DNA from: Cliona cf. orientalis | Lineage: Eukaryota; Porifera; Demospongiae; Clionaida; Clionaidae | Length of the DNA: 64,000 nucleotides | NCBI GenBank assembly: GCA_963930775.1 | Contig: OZ005696.1 | Coordinates: forward strand, 4,092,001 to 4,156,000 | Direction of reading: 5' to 3' | Part shown: positions 1-25,801 of the stretch, in pieces | How the letters are laid out: each line of letters begins with the position of its first letter | Numbering within the stretch: the first letter of the stretch is position 1 | The notes under the pieces: model-generated | Told to the model about the DNA's origin: nothing | Seen by the model: only the letters and a program-made list of their open reading frames with translations | Databases searched by the model: none | Translations under genes and position numbers: made by a program

Positions 1-3000
1 GACAATAGGTCACTTGACAGGATCCAGTGCAGCCAGGGATTTCACGAGGACCAGGACTGCATGTAAATTAGATAGCAATAATAAAATTATAACTATTGTA
101 CGACAATTTATCAAGTGCTATGAACTCAATATAAAGTTATGCAATACCGTATACATTCTAATTACAGCGCCGTGGACCCTAATTTAAGCGCAACTTGGAG
201 GTTAACAACAATTATATCACTCTAAATATAATGCCAGCTCAGTGCAGCACTAAATTAAAGTGGTGCTTGAATACACGAACTACGCCACCAAAGCTCACCT
301 CGAAATCGCCAGATAGCATACAAAAGTTATAACTCCAGAATTTCATTCTAATTAGTAAGCACCACCCTAATTTAAGCCCCACCAGACACGTAAGTGTAAT
401 TTTGCATTCTAATTTAAGTGCCAAACCGTGTCCTAAATTAATTTTTTTGGCACCATAATTAGAATGGATACGGTACGTAGCTCTTCCTTTTGCAAAACCC
501 AAGCAGATACTGGGGTGGTTTCTCCAGTAGTGGGATTAGCCCACATTGTTGACCCAAACAATTTCTATACTTCCTCTGTACGGCACATCAATCCTCTATG
601 CTGTCTGCTGCCAAAATTGGCTACCGCAGTCGCATAATAGTAATAATTATACCATCATTATTATTAATAATGTAATATTTCTCCCATAAAGACCTAATAA
701 ACATGACTGTGTGTGCATGTGTAATACCAGCAGCTTACATTGAACAGATCGAGGATGGATTTCTCTTACAATATGCAGCACTGCACTTAGGTGGACAGCT
801 TCCTTTAAAGAATATTAGCTAAACAATGATCACATGAATGTATGGTGCTCTCTTACCTGTACCAGGCAAAGGACATTTATCTGTATGGACACACGTGTTT
901 GTGAGTTCATTAATGATAGTGCCCCTTGGGCACTCACAGCGAGGTACACATTGTTTGGTACAGATGGGATTGGGAGTGGTACAGTTGGGAGGGCAGGCTG
1001 ACCCACACTTGTTAAACACCTGACCCTTGACCGGGCAATCTAAGAGAATGAAGTTTGCAGCTTAGCTGCATGTGCTTGTTGCAAGGTGTGTTTTATATAA
1101 CTCACCGCATGTATCAGTGACCTCTTCACCATCTTCAAAGAACCTAGCGTTGCAGCCTCCACAGAAGTCAGATACACACTTGGCATTGGGGTGAGCTGGA
1201 CACTTAGCAAACTGACAGGGATCCACAAAGCAGTTGATAGGAGGTTTGTCAGGAGGACAGGTTGGGGGAGGAGCTGAGAAAACTATAGTTGGATGCAATA
1301 CTTCTTCACTGTTTAAATAACTTACGACAAGCAATTAGGGTACAAACGACACGATTAGACCTCAAGCATGTGCTGCAGGAAGGAATTACCAGTGGTTTCA
1401 TGATTCTTTTATGTTCGATGCTTTACCAAGTATTGCATCCGTCTCCAGCTGGAAAACTCTCTCCAACATTGTATATTTTATCATTGAACTTGCAGATGTC
1501 AGGAGGAGGGGTCACAACTGAACAATAAGTGGAGTACCACATTGTTTGGTGACAAACCTGCATTAATATTCTCATATTATACCTTTTGGGCAGCTTCTGA
1601 CAGGTACACATTTATTTGTGAGTTCATTGATGACAGTGCCCCTAGGGCACTCACAGCGAGGTACACATTGTTTGGTACAGATGGGATTGGGAGTGGTACA
1701 GTTGGGAGGGCAGGCTGACCCACACTCATTAAACACCTGACCCTTGACCGGACAATCTAAAAGAATGAAAGTATTGTAGCCTTTTTGCATATTAAAGTGT
1801 ACTTCGTTGTGTAACTCACCGCATGTATCAGTGACCTCTTCACTATCTTCAAAGAACCTAGCATTGCAGCCTCCACAGAAGTCAGACACACACTTGGCGT
1901 TGGGATGAGCTGGACACTTAGCAAACTGACAGGGATCCACAAAGCAGTTGACAGGAGGTTTGTCAGGAGGACAGGTTGGGGGAGGAGCTGAGGAAAAAAG
2001 CTATAGTTGGATTCAATAATTCTTCACTGTTTGAATAACTTACGACAAGCAATTAGGGTACAAACGACACGATTAGACCTCAAGCATGTGCTGCAGGAAG
2101 GAATTACCAGTGGTTTCATGATTCTTTTATGTTCGATGCTTTACCAAGTATTGCATCCGTCTCCAGCTGGAAAACTCTCTCCAACATTGTATATTTTATC
2201 ATTGAACTTGCAGATGTCAGGAGGAGGGGTCACAACTGAACAATAAGTGGAGTACCACATTGTTTGGTGACAAACTTGCGTTAATATTCTCATATACCTT
2301 TTGGGCAGCTTCTGACAGGTACACATTTATTTGTGAGTTCATTGATGACAGTGCCCCTAGGGCACTCACAGCGAGGTACACACTGTCTGGTACAGATGGG
2401 ATTGGGAGTGGTACAGTTGGGAGGGCAGGCTGACCCACACTCATTAAACACCTGACCCTTGACTGGGCAATCTGAAATTACAGCTAATTGCTGCATGCAC
2501 TTGTTGCAACGGGTACTTGGTTGTATAACTCACCACAAGTATCAGTGACCTCTTCACCATCTTCAAAGAACCTAGCGTTGCAGCCTCCACAAAAGTCAGA
2601 CACACACTTGGCATTGGGGTGAGCTGGACACTTAGCAAACTGACAGGGATCCACAAAGCAGTTGACAGGAGGTTTGTCAGGAGGACAGGTTAGGGGAGGA
2701 GGCACTGTAGCAAGGTCTCCACATCAATCAAAACTATCAAGGTTTTATTATTGGCACTTACAACAAGCAATTTCTGTGCAGGTTACACTATTACTTGCAG
2801 TGCATGTGCTGTATTTGTAAAGAGATAAGATCTAATGTATTATAATAATATTATACAAGCACACAGATTGACACATAGCAGTATCAAGAGGTAAGTTAAC
2901 ACTATAATAGTTTACCATGTGTTGCAGCCATCTCCAGCAGGGAAGGTTTCGCCAACACGGTAGATTTTCCCCTTAAAGTTACAAATTCCAGGAGGCACTC

Positions 3001-3826
3001 CGACTTTGCATACCTTACCGCACCCATTTGAACAGCAGAGCTGCCCCTTCGGACATTCATCATCAGGTGAACACAACTCCACACAAATACCTTGAGAGCC
3101 TTTAGGAAGAGGAGGGCAGACCAAGGAAGGTGGGGGCTCTTTAGGGAAAACAAGGTATGCTTGTGCTCATATTGCAGCTAAAGAAAACCCCATTATGTAT
3201 TATAATATGTAGTGAGCAAGCTCTAAATTAATTTTTGCAACAATAAAAACATAAGGCTTAGGGTGCAACTGAATTAATAGTTGAAGTCTTTGTAGAGTTT
3301 GTTCAACTATGACCAAATATCAAAAGCAGTGGTACACTTCATGCTTTGTGCCATTGCAGGAAATAGTTAATTGGTAATACTGACATAGTTATAAGCCACA
3401 AAACACCAAATTCCTTGTTACTGTATGGCAAATTCTTTGTATGGCACATGCCTGAAATGACTGTTATACATACTACCAAATGCATACTTGGACATGTTGG
3501 GCAGCATTGTCCTGGTTTTGGTGGTAAGGGCCTGAGGCAGTCAGGAGCAGGGCACAGCACTAGGCGGTAGTCGAGTGTTGGAGGCTCTGTTGGAGCAGGG
3601 CATTGTGGGCAGCACTCCCCAGAGTGAACTATAGGCTTGGCACCATCTACACAGATTGGTAAGATGGCTGGACAGAAGCAGAGGGGTGGGTGCACCGCAC
3701 TGGCTGCTAAACGTCATAAGGACAACTTTGAATTGATTGCTGCATTCAATCACTAAATAATGCACTCTTACTGTGAACTGCTGCAAGGTTTAGGATTACT
3801 GGTACAAGCAATACTTTGAGCTTCAT
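1..3826 (-). CDS. Secreted cysteine-rich multidomain protein (VWC / WAP / CGGC / TIL cassettes), 3' end outside the window
   Basis: Seen: signal-peptide exon 3772-3826 ([19 protein letters not shown]), then exons 3488-3706, 2916-3138, 2762-2808, 2534-2704, 2298-2471, 2145-2235, 2044-2090, 1820-1987, 1583-1756, 1427-1517, 1326-1372, 1106-1273, 857-1039 and 770-802. All join by GT..AG introns in compatible phase. Exon 2 carries two VWC-like C-terminal halves (GECCPQC, GQCCPTC). Exon 3 is a WAP four-disulfide domain ([14 protein letters not shown]) followed by a VWC first half. Then three cassettes alternate: VWC half (CNTCTC..TLIAC), a module with [17 protein letters not shown] and [10 protein letters not shown], and a TIL trypsin-inhibitor-like domain ([20 protein letters not shown]). 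A further Cys-rich exon, 1-61, continues past the window edge; the connection across 62-769 is unresolved. Families suggest an extracellular protease inhibitor or matrix/ligand-binding protein; the exact role is unknown. Confidence 0.85.
857..2808 (-). repeat. Three tandem exon cassettes (VWC half + CGGC module + TIL) from internal gene duplication
   Basis: Cassette 1 occupies about 2298-2808, cassette 2 about 1583-2235 and cassette 3 about 857-1517. The stretches 1325-1560 and 2043-2278, offset by 718 bp, are nearly identical through exons and introns, so the last duplication is recent. Every boundary intron is in phase 1, so whole cassettes can be added without a frameshift. Confidence 0.85.
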
Positions 3827-4097
3827 CTTGCTGCACTCAACAGAGCAAAATTTCTGGTAGTAATCACATTGCTGCCAATTTATACGCCACTATTATTATG
3901 ACTAGCACCTATGCCCACCCAGGACAACGTAGGTGCCCAGATATGATATACAAGATACTCTTCCAGTCTAAATGTGCTCATTGGTACACATATAGATCAA
4001 CATCACAAGATAGAAATGTTGCAAAATTATGTGAGAGTACAGACAAAATTTAATGACACATTAGAGTGATCACATAGTGAAAGTCACTGAGTACATG
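3827..4097. other. Short intergenic gap containing the left edge of the METAP2 segmental duplication
   Basis: This is the 5' flank of the secreted-protein gene and the 3' flank of the left METAP2 gene. From about 3905 it aligns with 11666 onward (both read TATGCCCACC.AGGACAACGTA). The duplication edge therefore lies between these two genes. No gene was seen here. Confidence 0.7.
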
Positions 4098-11191
<7,094 letters not shown>

Positions 11192-11844
11192 CTTCTAGAT
11201 GTCTAGACACATGCTGAGTCAACAAAACTTCTAAGCTGCCCATCATTATACAAGATTACATTAATTTGTCCGTCTTAGCCGTCCGTACATACGAGCGGGA
11301 GGTGACCGGAAGCATGCCGGAAGCCATTTGACCCGAGTCTTTCTGCGCATCACTGGACTAGTACTAGGGACAGACACAGTGCCTCCAAGCTTCTCTCCTG
11401 TCTTTCAGTATAAATATTCCCATTTTTCAGTATTTTGCATGCATTTTCAGCATTTTTCAGTATTCTACAAAAAGGACTCCATGTATGATGTATGTACTTA
11501 ATTCTCCCAGTTTTCATGTAATTTTATCAGGTCAGAATTCAGTAAAAATACTGACAAATCCGTATACTTGGAAGCACTGCAGACAGTTTGTTTACATTTA
11601 TAGTATGCTGAATATCACTGTAAGAAAGTATCAGATTCTGCTACTATGCACCTTTGGAGCTTCATCTATGCCCACCGAGGACAACGTAAGTGCCCAGTAA
11701 TGCAGTTCCAAAAGTTATGACATTGTGTTTACTGGTGCACATACAGATCAACATCATAAGGTGAAAATGTTATGTGAGAGTACAACAGACAAAGTTAATC
11801 CGACACATTGGAGTGATCACATATTGAAAGTCACTGAGTACATG
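11192..11844. other. Spacer between the METAP2 copies
   Basis: The first ~50 bp upstream of the left METAP2 ATG (to about 11240) and the part after about 11660 both belong to the duplicated unit. The middle ~420 bp (about 11241-11659) is unique in this window and contains several TTTCAGTATTT/TTTTCAGCATT repeats near 11405-11465. I saw no convincing gene. Confidence 0.6.
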
Positions 11845-18475
<6,631 letters not shown>

Positions 18476-18759
18476 CCTCGAGCTCTTTGCCTTGTAGACG
18501 TCTACACACGTGCTGCGTCAACAAAATTTCTAGCCTGCCTGCGCTGCATATGGGTGGAGAAAGTGGGTGGGGCTAGCTAGCATGTCCCATACCACGCCTT
18601 GGTCTATGGAAGAAAGCAGATTGACCTGTTCTGTGTTGTGCTGAATTTTACTTCTGTAAGAAAGTAAGGTAATAGATTGATCTGTTACTATGCACGTTTA
18701 CATGTATACCAGATAGCTATCAAAAATCCTCTGCTTATCTATATAATATGTATTTGCAG
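18476..18759. promoter_or_regulatory. Shared divergent promoter region, METAP2 (-) and PXMP4 (+)
   Basis: 284 bp separate the two start codons on opposite strands. The region probably drives both genes. The right edge of the METAP2 duplication falls inside it near 18540, so the left copy has lost this partner arrangement. No specific site was identified. Confidence 0.5.
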
Positions 18760-19733
18760 ATGGAGGGAGTTCTTGTGAATCGACAGTATCAACCGCTATT
18801 GGCCATTGTCAAGGGATTCAGGAATGGATTTGTGTGAGTTGCATGCACATGCCTCTCAGTGGTTCTGGAGCAGCTAGTCACACCCACCTTCTTGTGGGTA
18901 CATGCATGTATATACCTGATGGAATATTATGACACCAGTTATGGGTATCATAACATTATTATGGTTAATCAGGCAAAAGATAATTACAGAGCTCCATCTA
19001 CATAAGTGCAATTAGGTTTCACTTTGTGGTAATTAGATATAATATATTGATCTATTATGATCCTGTACTATTTGATTTGTAGGTATGGGCTTAAGATCCG
19101 TTTTCCTCACTCTCTTGTCATGACATTTCTCTTTCAAGAAGGAACGTGAGTTGTACTCAATTGCAAAGAGTAATCAACTGAAGTTTCATGGTCTTATTGA
19201 CCAACAGGTTGAAGGAGAAAGCAATGTTCATCCTTCGAGCAACGTTCCAACATGCAAAGAACTTGGCGTTTCTCACTACAATATATAAGACCATACTTTT
19301 GATCTTAAAGAAACTGCAGGGACGCACTCTTCCTATTCATAACTTCATGGGAGCTTTTGTAGCTGGCTATTTTGTCTTTGGAGAAAATAATAAAGTTAAC
19401 ATGCAGGTATTTAACATCAGGTCCATTTACCTTTGCTTCTATATTTATATCATGATCCTCTATTGTGTGTAGATCAATTTGTATTTATTGTCGAGGATCA
19501 CCCTTGGTTTGGCGAGGTTGGCTGTGAAGAAGGGATACCTGCCAGAGCCCAAGTTCAGTGTATTTCCCTGGTTTGCTGCCCTTATGTGGGGCACTGTGCT
19601 CTACCTCTTTGAAAACCACCAGGAGACTCTCCAGCAGTCACTGCAGAACTCTATGACTTACATCTACCATGACAGTATGGTCTGGAACAGTATACTTGAT
19701 TTCCTTTTATACAACAACAATAGTCTATGGTAA
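18760..19733 (+). CDS. PXMP4: Peroxisomal membrane protein 4 (PMP24)
   Basis: Exons 18760-18833, 19083-19145, 19208-19406 and 19473-19733 total 597 nt, 198 aa (human about 212). The protein follows the PXMP4/Tim17-like family closely: VKGFRNGFVYGLKIRFPHSL, VMTFLFQEGTLKEK, FVFGENNKVNMQINLYLLSR, ARLAVKKGYLPEPKFSVFPW, and a C-terminus like QNSMTYIYHDSMVWNSILDF. The family is an integral peroxisomal membrane protein whose transport role is not settled. The only candidate ATG opens exon 1 directly after a CAG, so an upstream untranslated exon is possible. It is convergent with the RhoGAP gene (222 bp between stops). Confidence 0.95.
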
Positions 19734-19796
19734 TTAATTTATTAAGTTTCCATTCTGAGCAAGTATACCCCCCACAATGTTGTCATTGCAAAGTGG

Positions 19797-19827
<31 letters not shown>

Positions 19828-19955
19828 TGATAAAAACACAATATTTATTGTTTACACAACACAGAGCATTGGAGTGCAGTTATAAAACACAAAGTACATA
19901 ATAATTGTATTAGTGCACCAGTAAATTAAAGGGTCGGTTCAATGTTGAGGGCTAC
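19734..19955. other. Convergent 3' ends of PXMP4 and RhoGAP with (TAA)n microsatellite
   Basis: A (TAA)n run at about 19799-19828 sits between the two stop codons. Nothing else was recognised. Confidence 0.7.
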
Positions 19956-22900
19956 TTATTGTTGAAATATTTCTGCACAGTGATCAATAAGAAACTTCAT
20001 AACTATGACCGCAGAGCTGGTGGGGAGGTAGGGAAACATAGACGGAGCACAAGAGGTAGCCAAAGTCCCTGAGCTCATTTTGTTCTCCTCACAGAATGAC
20101 ACAACCTGTTGACACAACATTGAAACCAGATAATATCATAATTATTCACATTCAAATTATTAGTATAAAATTATTATTATTAGTATAAAAGTTGAAGGAT
20201 TTGGGTTTGGGTTTATGGTAATATTATAGACCATAGTATGCCTCACCATTGACAGTAGCTCTGCAACAATCCTGAGCATGGCAATGTGGGAAACATCAAT
20301 GCTGTTGATCAATTCACGCACAGTTTCAACCTGTACAGTGAATATAATGATGATAAAAAGTTCACTGTACTGATGATGGGTTAATGATACAAGCACAACA
20401 ATGCTCAATAGCATGCAGGCATTCTCACATTCTTATCCTTGACAGCCTGTGTGATACTGGTGAGGGTTTGTCCACGGGGTATCATGGAAACCCTCTGCTC
20501 CCTAAAGTGCAGCTTGAGCAACCCTGCCACTGTGTGGGGGTCCACAACTTCTGACAGGTCCACTTCATATCCTGGGGTATAATTAACAATGATGTAACTA
20601 CTGAGAAGAGTGTAACAATGGATCATTGTTGTGCAACTGTTTATATTTGAAGATAAGTAGTGAGAGTTTTAAGCTAATGGTCATATATAGCTATCAGGCA
20701 ATGCCGCATGATTGTGACAACATGTGATATTGAGTAGTGATGAGAGCTAAGAGACCCTGTACCATTTACAAATCTTTCTCTTAGCTGCTTGATAACGGCG
20801 ACATCCCCTGGTATTCTGAAAAGGCCTTCCTCTTTGAGCACTGACTCCTTATTGAGGTATGCCACACACTGAACAACGATTGGGTGGATGATTCCTTGAG
20901 GCAGCGGATCTGAAGTTGTGCAATAATTTAAGTACCAGGTACGTAACATTCACTATAATATTGTATACATGTAAGTAGACTCACCAGGGTACTTGCCATT
21001 TTTCTGAACAACGACTAAATCACTCTCAGATGATGGTCGTCCTAGTACTGTTGATGTTTGCTTACGCTTTCGATTGGGAGACCGCAAGCTACGGAAACTC
21101 TTTTTCATTGAACTAAAAAATTTGTTTCCCCTTGGTTGTGGGGAACTGGAAAGGGGTAGTGGAGAAATCTGGAATGTAATAGACAATTATTATGTGATAC
21201 AACATCCACTGTCTCAATTGTTGAAACCTCACTTGATCTGCTTCTTCATCCAATACTTTGCTAAGGTCTTGTTTCAGTGGTGAGGGTGGCTGCTTAGGAG
21301 TGCGTGAAGGCTCTTCGGATTTAGGTGCCTGTGACTGTTCTTGTACTGGTGCAGATTCAGAAGGGAGATCATCTGTATTCTGTAAAGGCTCTACAGCATC
21401 CTTATTTGACACCACAGGCCTAGGTTCCTCTGGTGCTGGTGGCTCCTTCTCCATTTCCTGATTGTCACTGCTGCCATATGCTAGTTCATCAGTCTTAGAT
21501 TCCGGTTTGACTTGCACAGGCTGCACTTGAGCTGAGCTGATAGCACTTGGTGCTCTCTCCTTGTGACTCTGCGATTGAATGTGAGTCTTTTCTACAGTCC
21601 GAACAGTGGAATGCTTGGTATGCTTCTTCCTAGTTCCTTTTCCTCTTCCTTGAGACTGTGTTCCCGGAGGGAAAGGCCTTGGTGGCATAAATGGTCGAGG
21701 TGGGACAACTGGAACTTCAGCAGTAGCAGCAGCTACTGTCTCATTGGGTGGCCCACCATTTTCTGGAACACTTTCAGCAGGCTCCGTGAGTGGCTGTTCT
21801 TGGTCTATTGCTACAGTCAATGATACATGCATGGAAAGTTTTCAATTGTTAATCACTACAACAATATTGTGCACACTGAAATATACAAACCTCTTTGTGG
21901 ACTCAAACTAGGTCTAGTCTGGCGAGTAGCTTGGCTCTCAGCGGTACTCTTTGAATGTGCCCTATTTTGCTCTGGCTCTCTGTCTTGTTGAGTTTTGTAC
22001 GCTGTCAATGAGGCAGCTTTTGGGAGTGACTTTGCCCTAGGTGGAGGTGGTCGACTTGGCCGCGAAGGCAAAGCACTTCTGTATATCAAAAGAATGATAT
22101 CAGACTGCTCCATGACACACTGACTCCTCCCTCAACTCACTTGCTCAGGAATGAACCAGCTGAATGTGATTTCTCAATCAGTGTTCCCATGACGTCCACC
22201 CCACTTGAAGGACCTGGTGACAACTGTCTCTCGGGTGAAGCACTAGTCTCCCTTTCAACGGATGACTTCCTACTGCGATTCATGGGATACGAAGGAAGAC
22301 TTTTTGCACTACCAAAAGTATAGGATCGCCGGGGCATGCCGAGATCAATTTGAGGATCTGTTCATTAGAAAGACAGGATTTTATAGATGGATTTAATTTT
22401 TGTGAAACAGTATACCTTGCATAGGCATGGTTTCTGTGGTGGTTTTGTTTGTATCTGGTGATGAGAGCTGCCTGGCAGGTGGGCGTGGGGGAGGTGCCCT
22501 TGGCCGATATGGATACTGAGAATTCCCCCTACTCTCAAACCCGTAAGACCAGCGACGAAGCTCCAAGTCATCCTGGGAACATGCTAAAGCACAAGTGGTA
22601 CAGTAAATTTGAGAGAATACCCTTTAGATAATGGTCTAGTATAGTCCTTGTGGATGACACTAGTGTTACAAATAGTATGCTTTATAGGCAGCAGCTTACT
22701 ATATAGCAGCTAATCTAAACATTACTGTACATAGTTAATAGCCTCTGAGCCTTGTGAGTATATGAGTTAACATCAATATGTCATGTGACCAAAATTAACT
22801 CACAACATACTAGGGTAATCATAACACACACCTTATTAAATCAGGTCTACATATAATATTATAGTAATGGTAGATTGTTTCAATTTCAAGTTAACATCAA

Positions 22901-24097
22901 GGGTGGAGAAGGGGCAGTAAATGTGTGTGTGTGGGGGGGGGGGGGTTGTGCTCCCCCAGAAAATTAGACTCTCTGAGAAAATTTCTGAGGTGTTCTGGCA
23001 GTTGTTTTTGTATAATACTACTATATACATTTGGAAATCTGAGGGGGCTCACTTGCCCCCCTCCCCCCATCTCTCTGCCCATGAACATGCAGAGTTAGTT
23101 TATATTACTAGGTGCCTGAGCATTGATTACCAAAGCACAATTAAGTTCTTGAGGCAAAAAAGATTATTAGGGAAGTGTGACACTAGCTAGGAACTCAGGT
23201 TTTAAGGGCTGTGCTAGCTGGAATGACAAATTAAAATTCTTGCATTACTAGATATTCAAAGCACCTAGTTGGGTGAGTCATATTAGAAAGTGATGCAATC
23301 ACTATTTGTCGTGATCGTTTTTGACTGCACAGACAATTCTGAATTATACGTAGAGCAGCAAAGTCACGGTTCGATAAACCCCTTGGTTCTAGGAATGGTA
23401 CTAATTCTGAACTAGGAATTAGACAATCTAATGATACACACACATAGTCACGGTTCTATAACCCCTTGGTTCTAGGAATGGTACTAATTCTGAACTAGGA
23501 ATTAGACAATCTAATGATACACACACATAGCAATCTTTCGGATACACCCCCACCCCAATAACATGTAAAACTACAGATATGTAAATTCAGGGCCCTTGCA
23601 CCCCCAGCCTAAAGTCAAGGCTCTCTTAATTAAATGCTATATGAACTATAACAATACCTTGTGACTGACTCTTTCTCAGTGGAGATCTGGTGTTGGTATG
23701 CCTCTCCGCTTGTCTTCCTCCCAGTTTAGTGGAAGGTGAAACTGGTCTCTCTGGAGACATGCTTTCTCTGCCAGATGAGGATTCAGATCCTCCTCTCTGC
23801 TTCCTGACAGGACGCTGGGGGCGTGCTGGAAACTCACTACCACCACTGAAGGTATAGGACCGTTGAAAAACACTGCCAGTATCTGAGGATATGAATTACA
23901 CATACTGAAAACCTTTCTTTTGTTCTTACTGCCTATAGTTACTACCACTACTTACCTGTAGATCTGCCGTGGCCAGGAGATGGTTCTCTGTTGCCACTCT
24001 CTTCCCTTTTAGCAACAGACTTACTTCCATCTTTTCTGTTTTGTGCTGGCAGGTAGGGCCTTGGTGGGCGTGGCGGTGGTGTGACAACTCCAGACAT
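19956..24097 (-). CDS. Proline-rich protein with C-terminal RhoGAP domain
   Basis: Exons, 5' to 3': 23956-24097, 23658-23882, 22416-22583, 22141-22357, 21891-22078, 21233-21810, 20985-21168, 20763-20909, 20429-20571, 20247-20330, 19956-20105. The total is 2226 nt, 741 aa. Residues ~1-567 are disordered, rich in Pro, Ser and basic residues (TPPPRPPRPYLP, RAPPPRPPARQ, VVPPRPFMPPRPFPP), which are likely SH3 ligands. Residues ~568-741 are a RhoGAP domain with the arginine finger in EGLFRIPGD, then VDPHTVAGLLKLHFREQ and a last-helix region SGTLATSCAPSMF. It should stimulate GTP hydrolysis by a Rho-family GTPase at the membrane/cytoskeleton. Exons 2, 3 and 4 each carry a related SYTF/SYGF motif. 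No BAR, SH3 or PH domain was seen, so I assign no named orthologue. Confidence 0.9.
22933..22945. repeat. Poly-G run after (GT)n
   Basis: GTGTGTGTGTG followed by about 13 G residues within intron 2 of the RhoGAP gene. Confidence 0.85.
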
Positions 24098-25801
24098 TGT
24101 CTCTGGTCAAAGAAATATCATATCAAATGAGTTAGGTCTTTCCTTAAACTGAACTATTTGTGTTGGCTACTCTCCCACATCATAAGACTAATTACCACAA
24201 AAGGCATTGATTTATTCATGGCCCCACAATAACCACAGAGCTATATATGCACAACAGTAGGTTGCGTAGGATATGCATGTGACAAGAGTGATATTGTTTA
24301 GCATGGACATGAGGTACTCAACACCGGATCACTTGTCAAGCAACTATTTCATACGAATATTTCTTCCAAGTTTGCAGCATACATGTTTGTAGTTTCCAAG
24401 TAGGGATGCATAATAATGATATTATGATTATGTAATTCAGGGCGAGACTTGTACTAAAAGTACATACTCTGATGCAAATAAAGGCTTGCCATGATTAGCC
24501 TCATTCCCAGATCATTACTAATTTGTCAAGACTATGTCATTGTTTCTGCTAGAAGTCGGTAAGTGGACAATGCAACATTCATTGGGCCAGCGTAGTTATT
24601 ATGCACTCTCTGGAATCACCATAAAGGTAGAAGCAAGGGACTATCTGCGGACACACAGTTAAAATATTTTGAATGCAGAAACCATTAAGTAACGTTAGAA
24701 ACAGATGTGTTGACAGTGGTCATTCTGAGGGCCTGTCAATATGGAGAAGGAAGGTGGACAGTGTTATGGCTCCAAATGAGTTTATTGCCAGACATCAATC
24801 AACGGCTTCCATGACAAATAAGGCAACCATGTCAGAACCAATTGACAAGTTTATCATGTGTGAGAGTAGCCTTGTATGGCTGCAAAGACTACCTCAGAAA
24901 TATCTCAAGTGGTAACCTCAGTGCAGAAATAAAACCACCATATTCGGTTGCAATGACAATACTCGGTAAACCATGTACCACTCTCCATACAGCTCATAGT
25001 GTGACTGATGCTGGTTGGAAAATCTGTACAACCTAGCTAACAATTAGTCTCATGGAGCCAGACCCCCGCGTAAGGGTCTGGCTTTGCGAGACTAGCTAAT
25101 AATAAACATTCATTCTACACTATGGGTTGATTCATTGATTGAAGGCCCTAGCCAACAACTATGGCATCCCAAGGCTAGCCTTGGCCTATAAAGTTCCCTG
25201 ATCTTTTCAAGTTCAACATAAAAAAAAATTATATTATAAACATAATTTGCACAGATGCAGAGACCAGTTGCTCAACATGAAAATTATAGGCCACACTGCA
25301 ATCAATTTATATGCTCCCACACTGCAATAAGAGTCTTAGACTGGAGGCATCCATGGTACAACCAAGAGTTCTTCCAGTATGCACCTCTTGGGAAATAACT
25401 ACACATTATATATAAACCTCTATGCGCACTCTAGTCCATCTGTACATGATACTGGCTTCAATAAGGGGTGCGCGGACATGCATAATTTAGCACACAGCCT
25501 TCACGATCATCCTGAAGCTAGAGGTAGAGCTCGCTCACCTGCTACAAATATTGAAAGGGTTGTCCTCTTCTGAATGGTCCTCTGTTACGTGAGCGCAGCA
25601 CCCTGGATCAACTCGGTTATGACAGATTGCCAGCTGAGGGTCTTTGTTTATCGGGTGTAGGCTCACCGTATACGCCGGTGCGGTAGGGTTAAATGGGCAT
25701 GGGAGGAGTAGCTATCGCGTGGGCGTTCACGCACGCACACTTGCACACATGCACAGTACTGGTGCATAGTGGTTGGTGCACTCCAAAAGGCGTTTCTCAA
25801 G
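24098..25801. other. Divergent intergenic region, RhoGAP (-) / ACAA2 (+)
   Basis: 1.7 kb with no convincing coding exon in either strand. It contains the small TAGTCTC foldback at 25045-25093. Promoters of both genes presumably lie at its ends. Confidence 0.55.
25045..25093. mobile_element. Miniature TAGTCTC foldback
   Basis: About 50 bp. TAGTCTCATGGAGCCAGACCC pairs, with small bulges, with GGGTCTGGCTTTGCGAGACT. Flanks AGCTAACAAT and AGCTAATAAT resemble a 10-bp target duplication. It looks like the two ends of the TAGTCTCG element with no interior. Confidence 0.7.

Noticed and set aside
475-620. Possible further exon of the secreted protein on the - strand
   Set aside because: No acceptor/donor pair gave an open frame in the required phase, so it was left out of the model.
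2902-3153. Alternative - strand frame overlapping the WAP/VWC exon
   Set aside because: The overlapping frame with regular Cys spacing and compatible splice phases is the real one.
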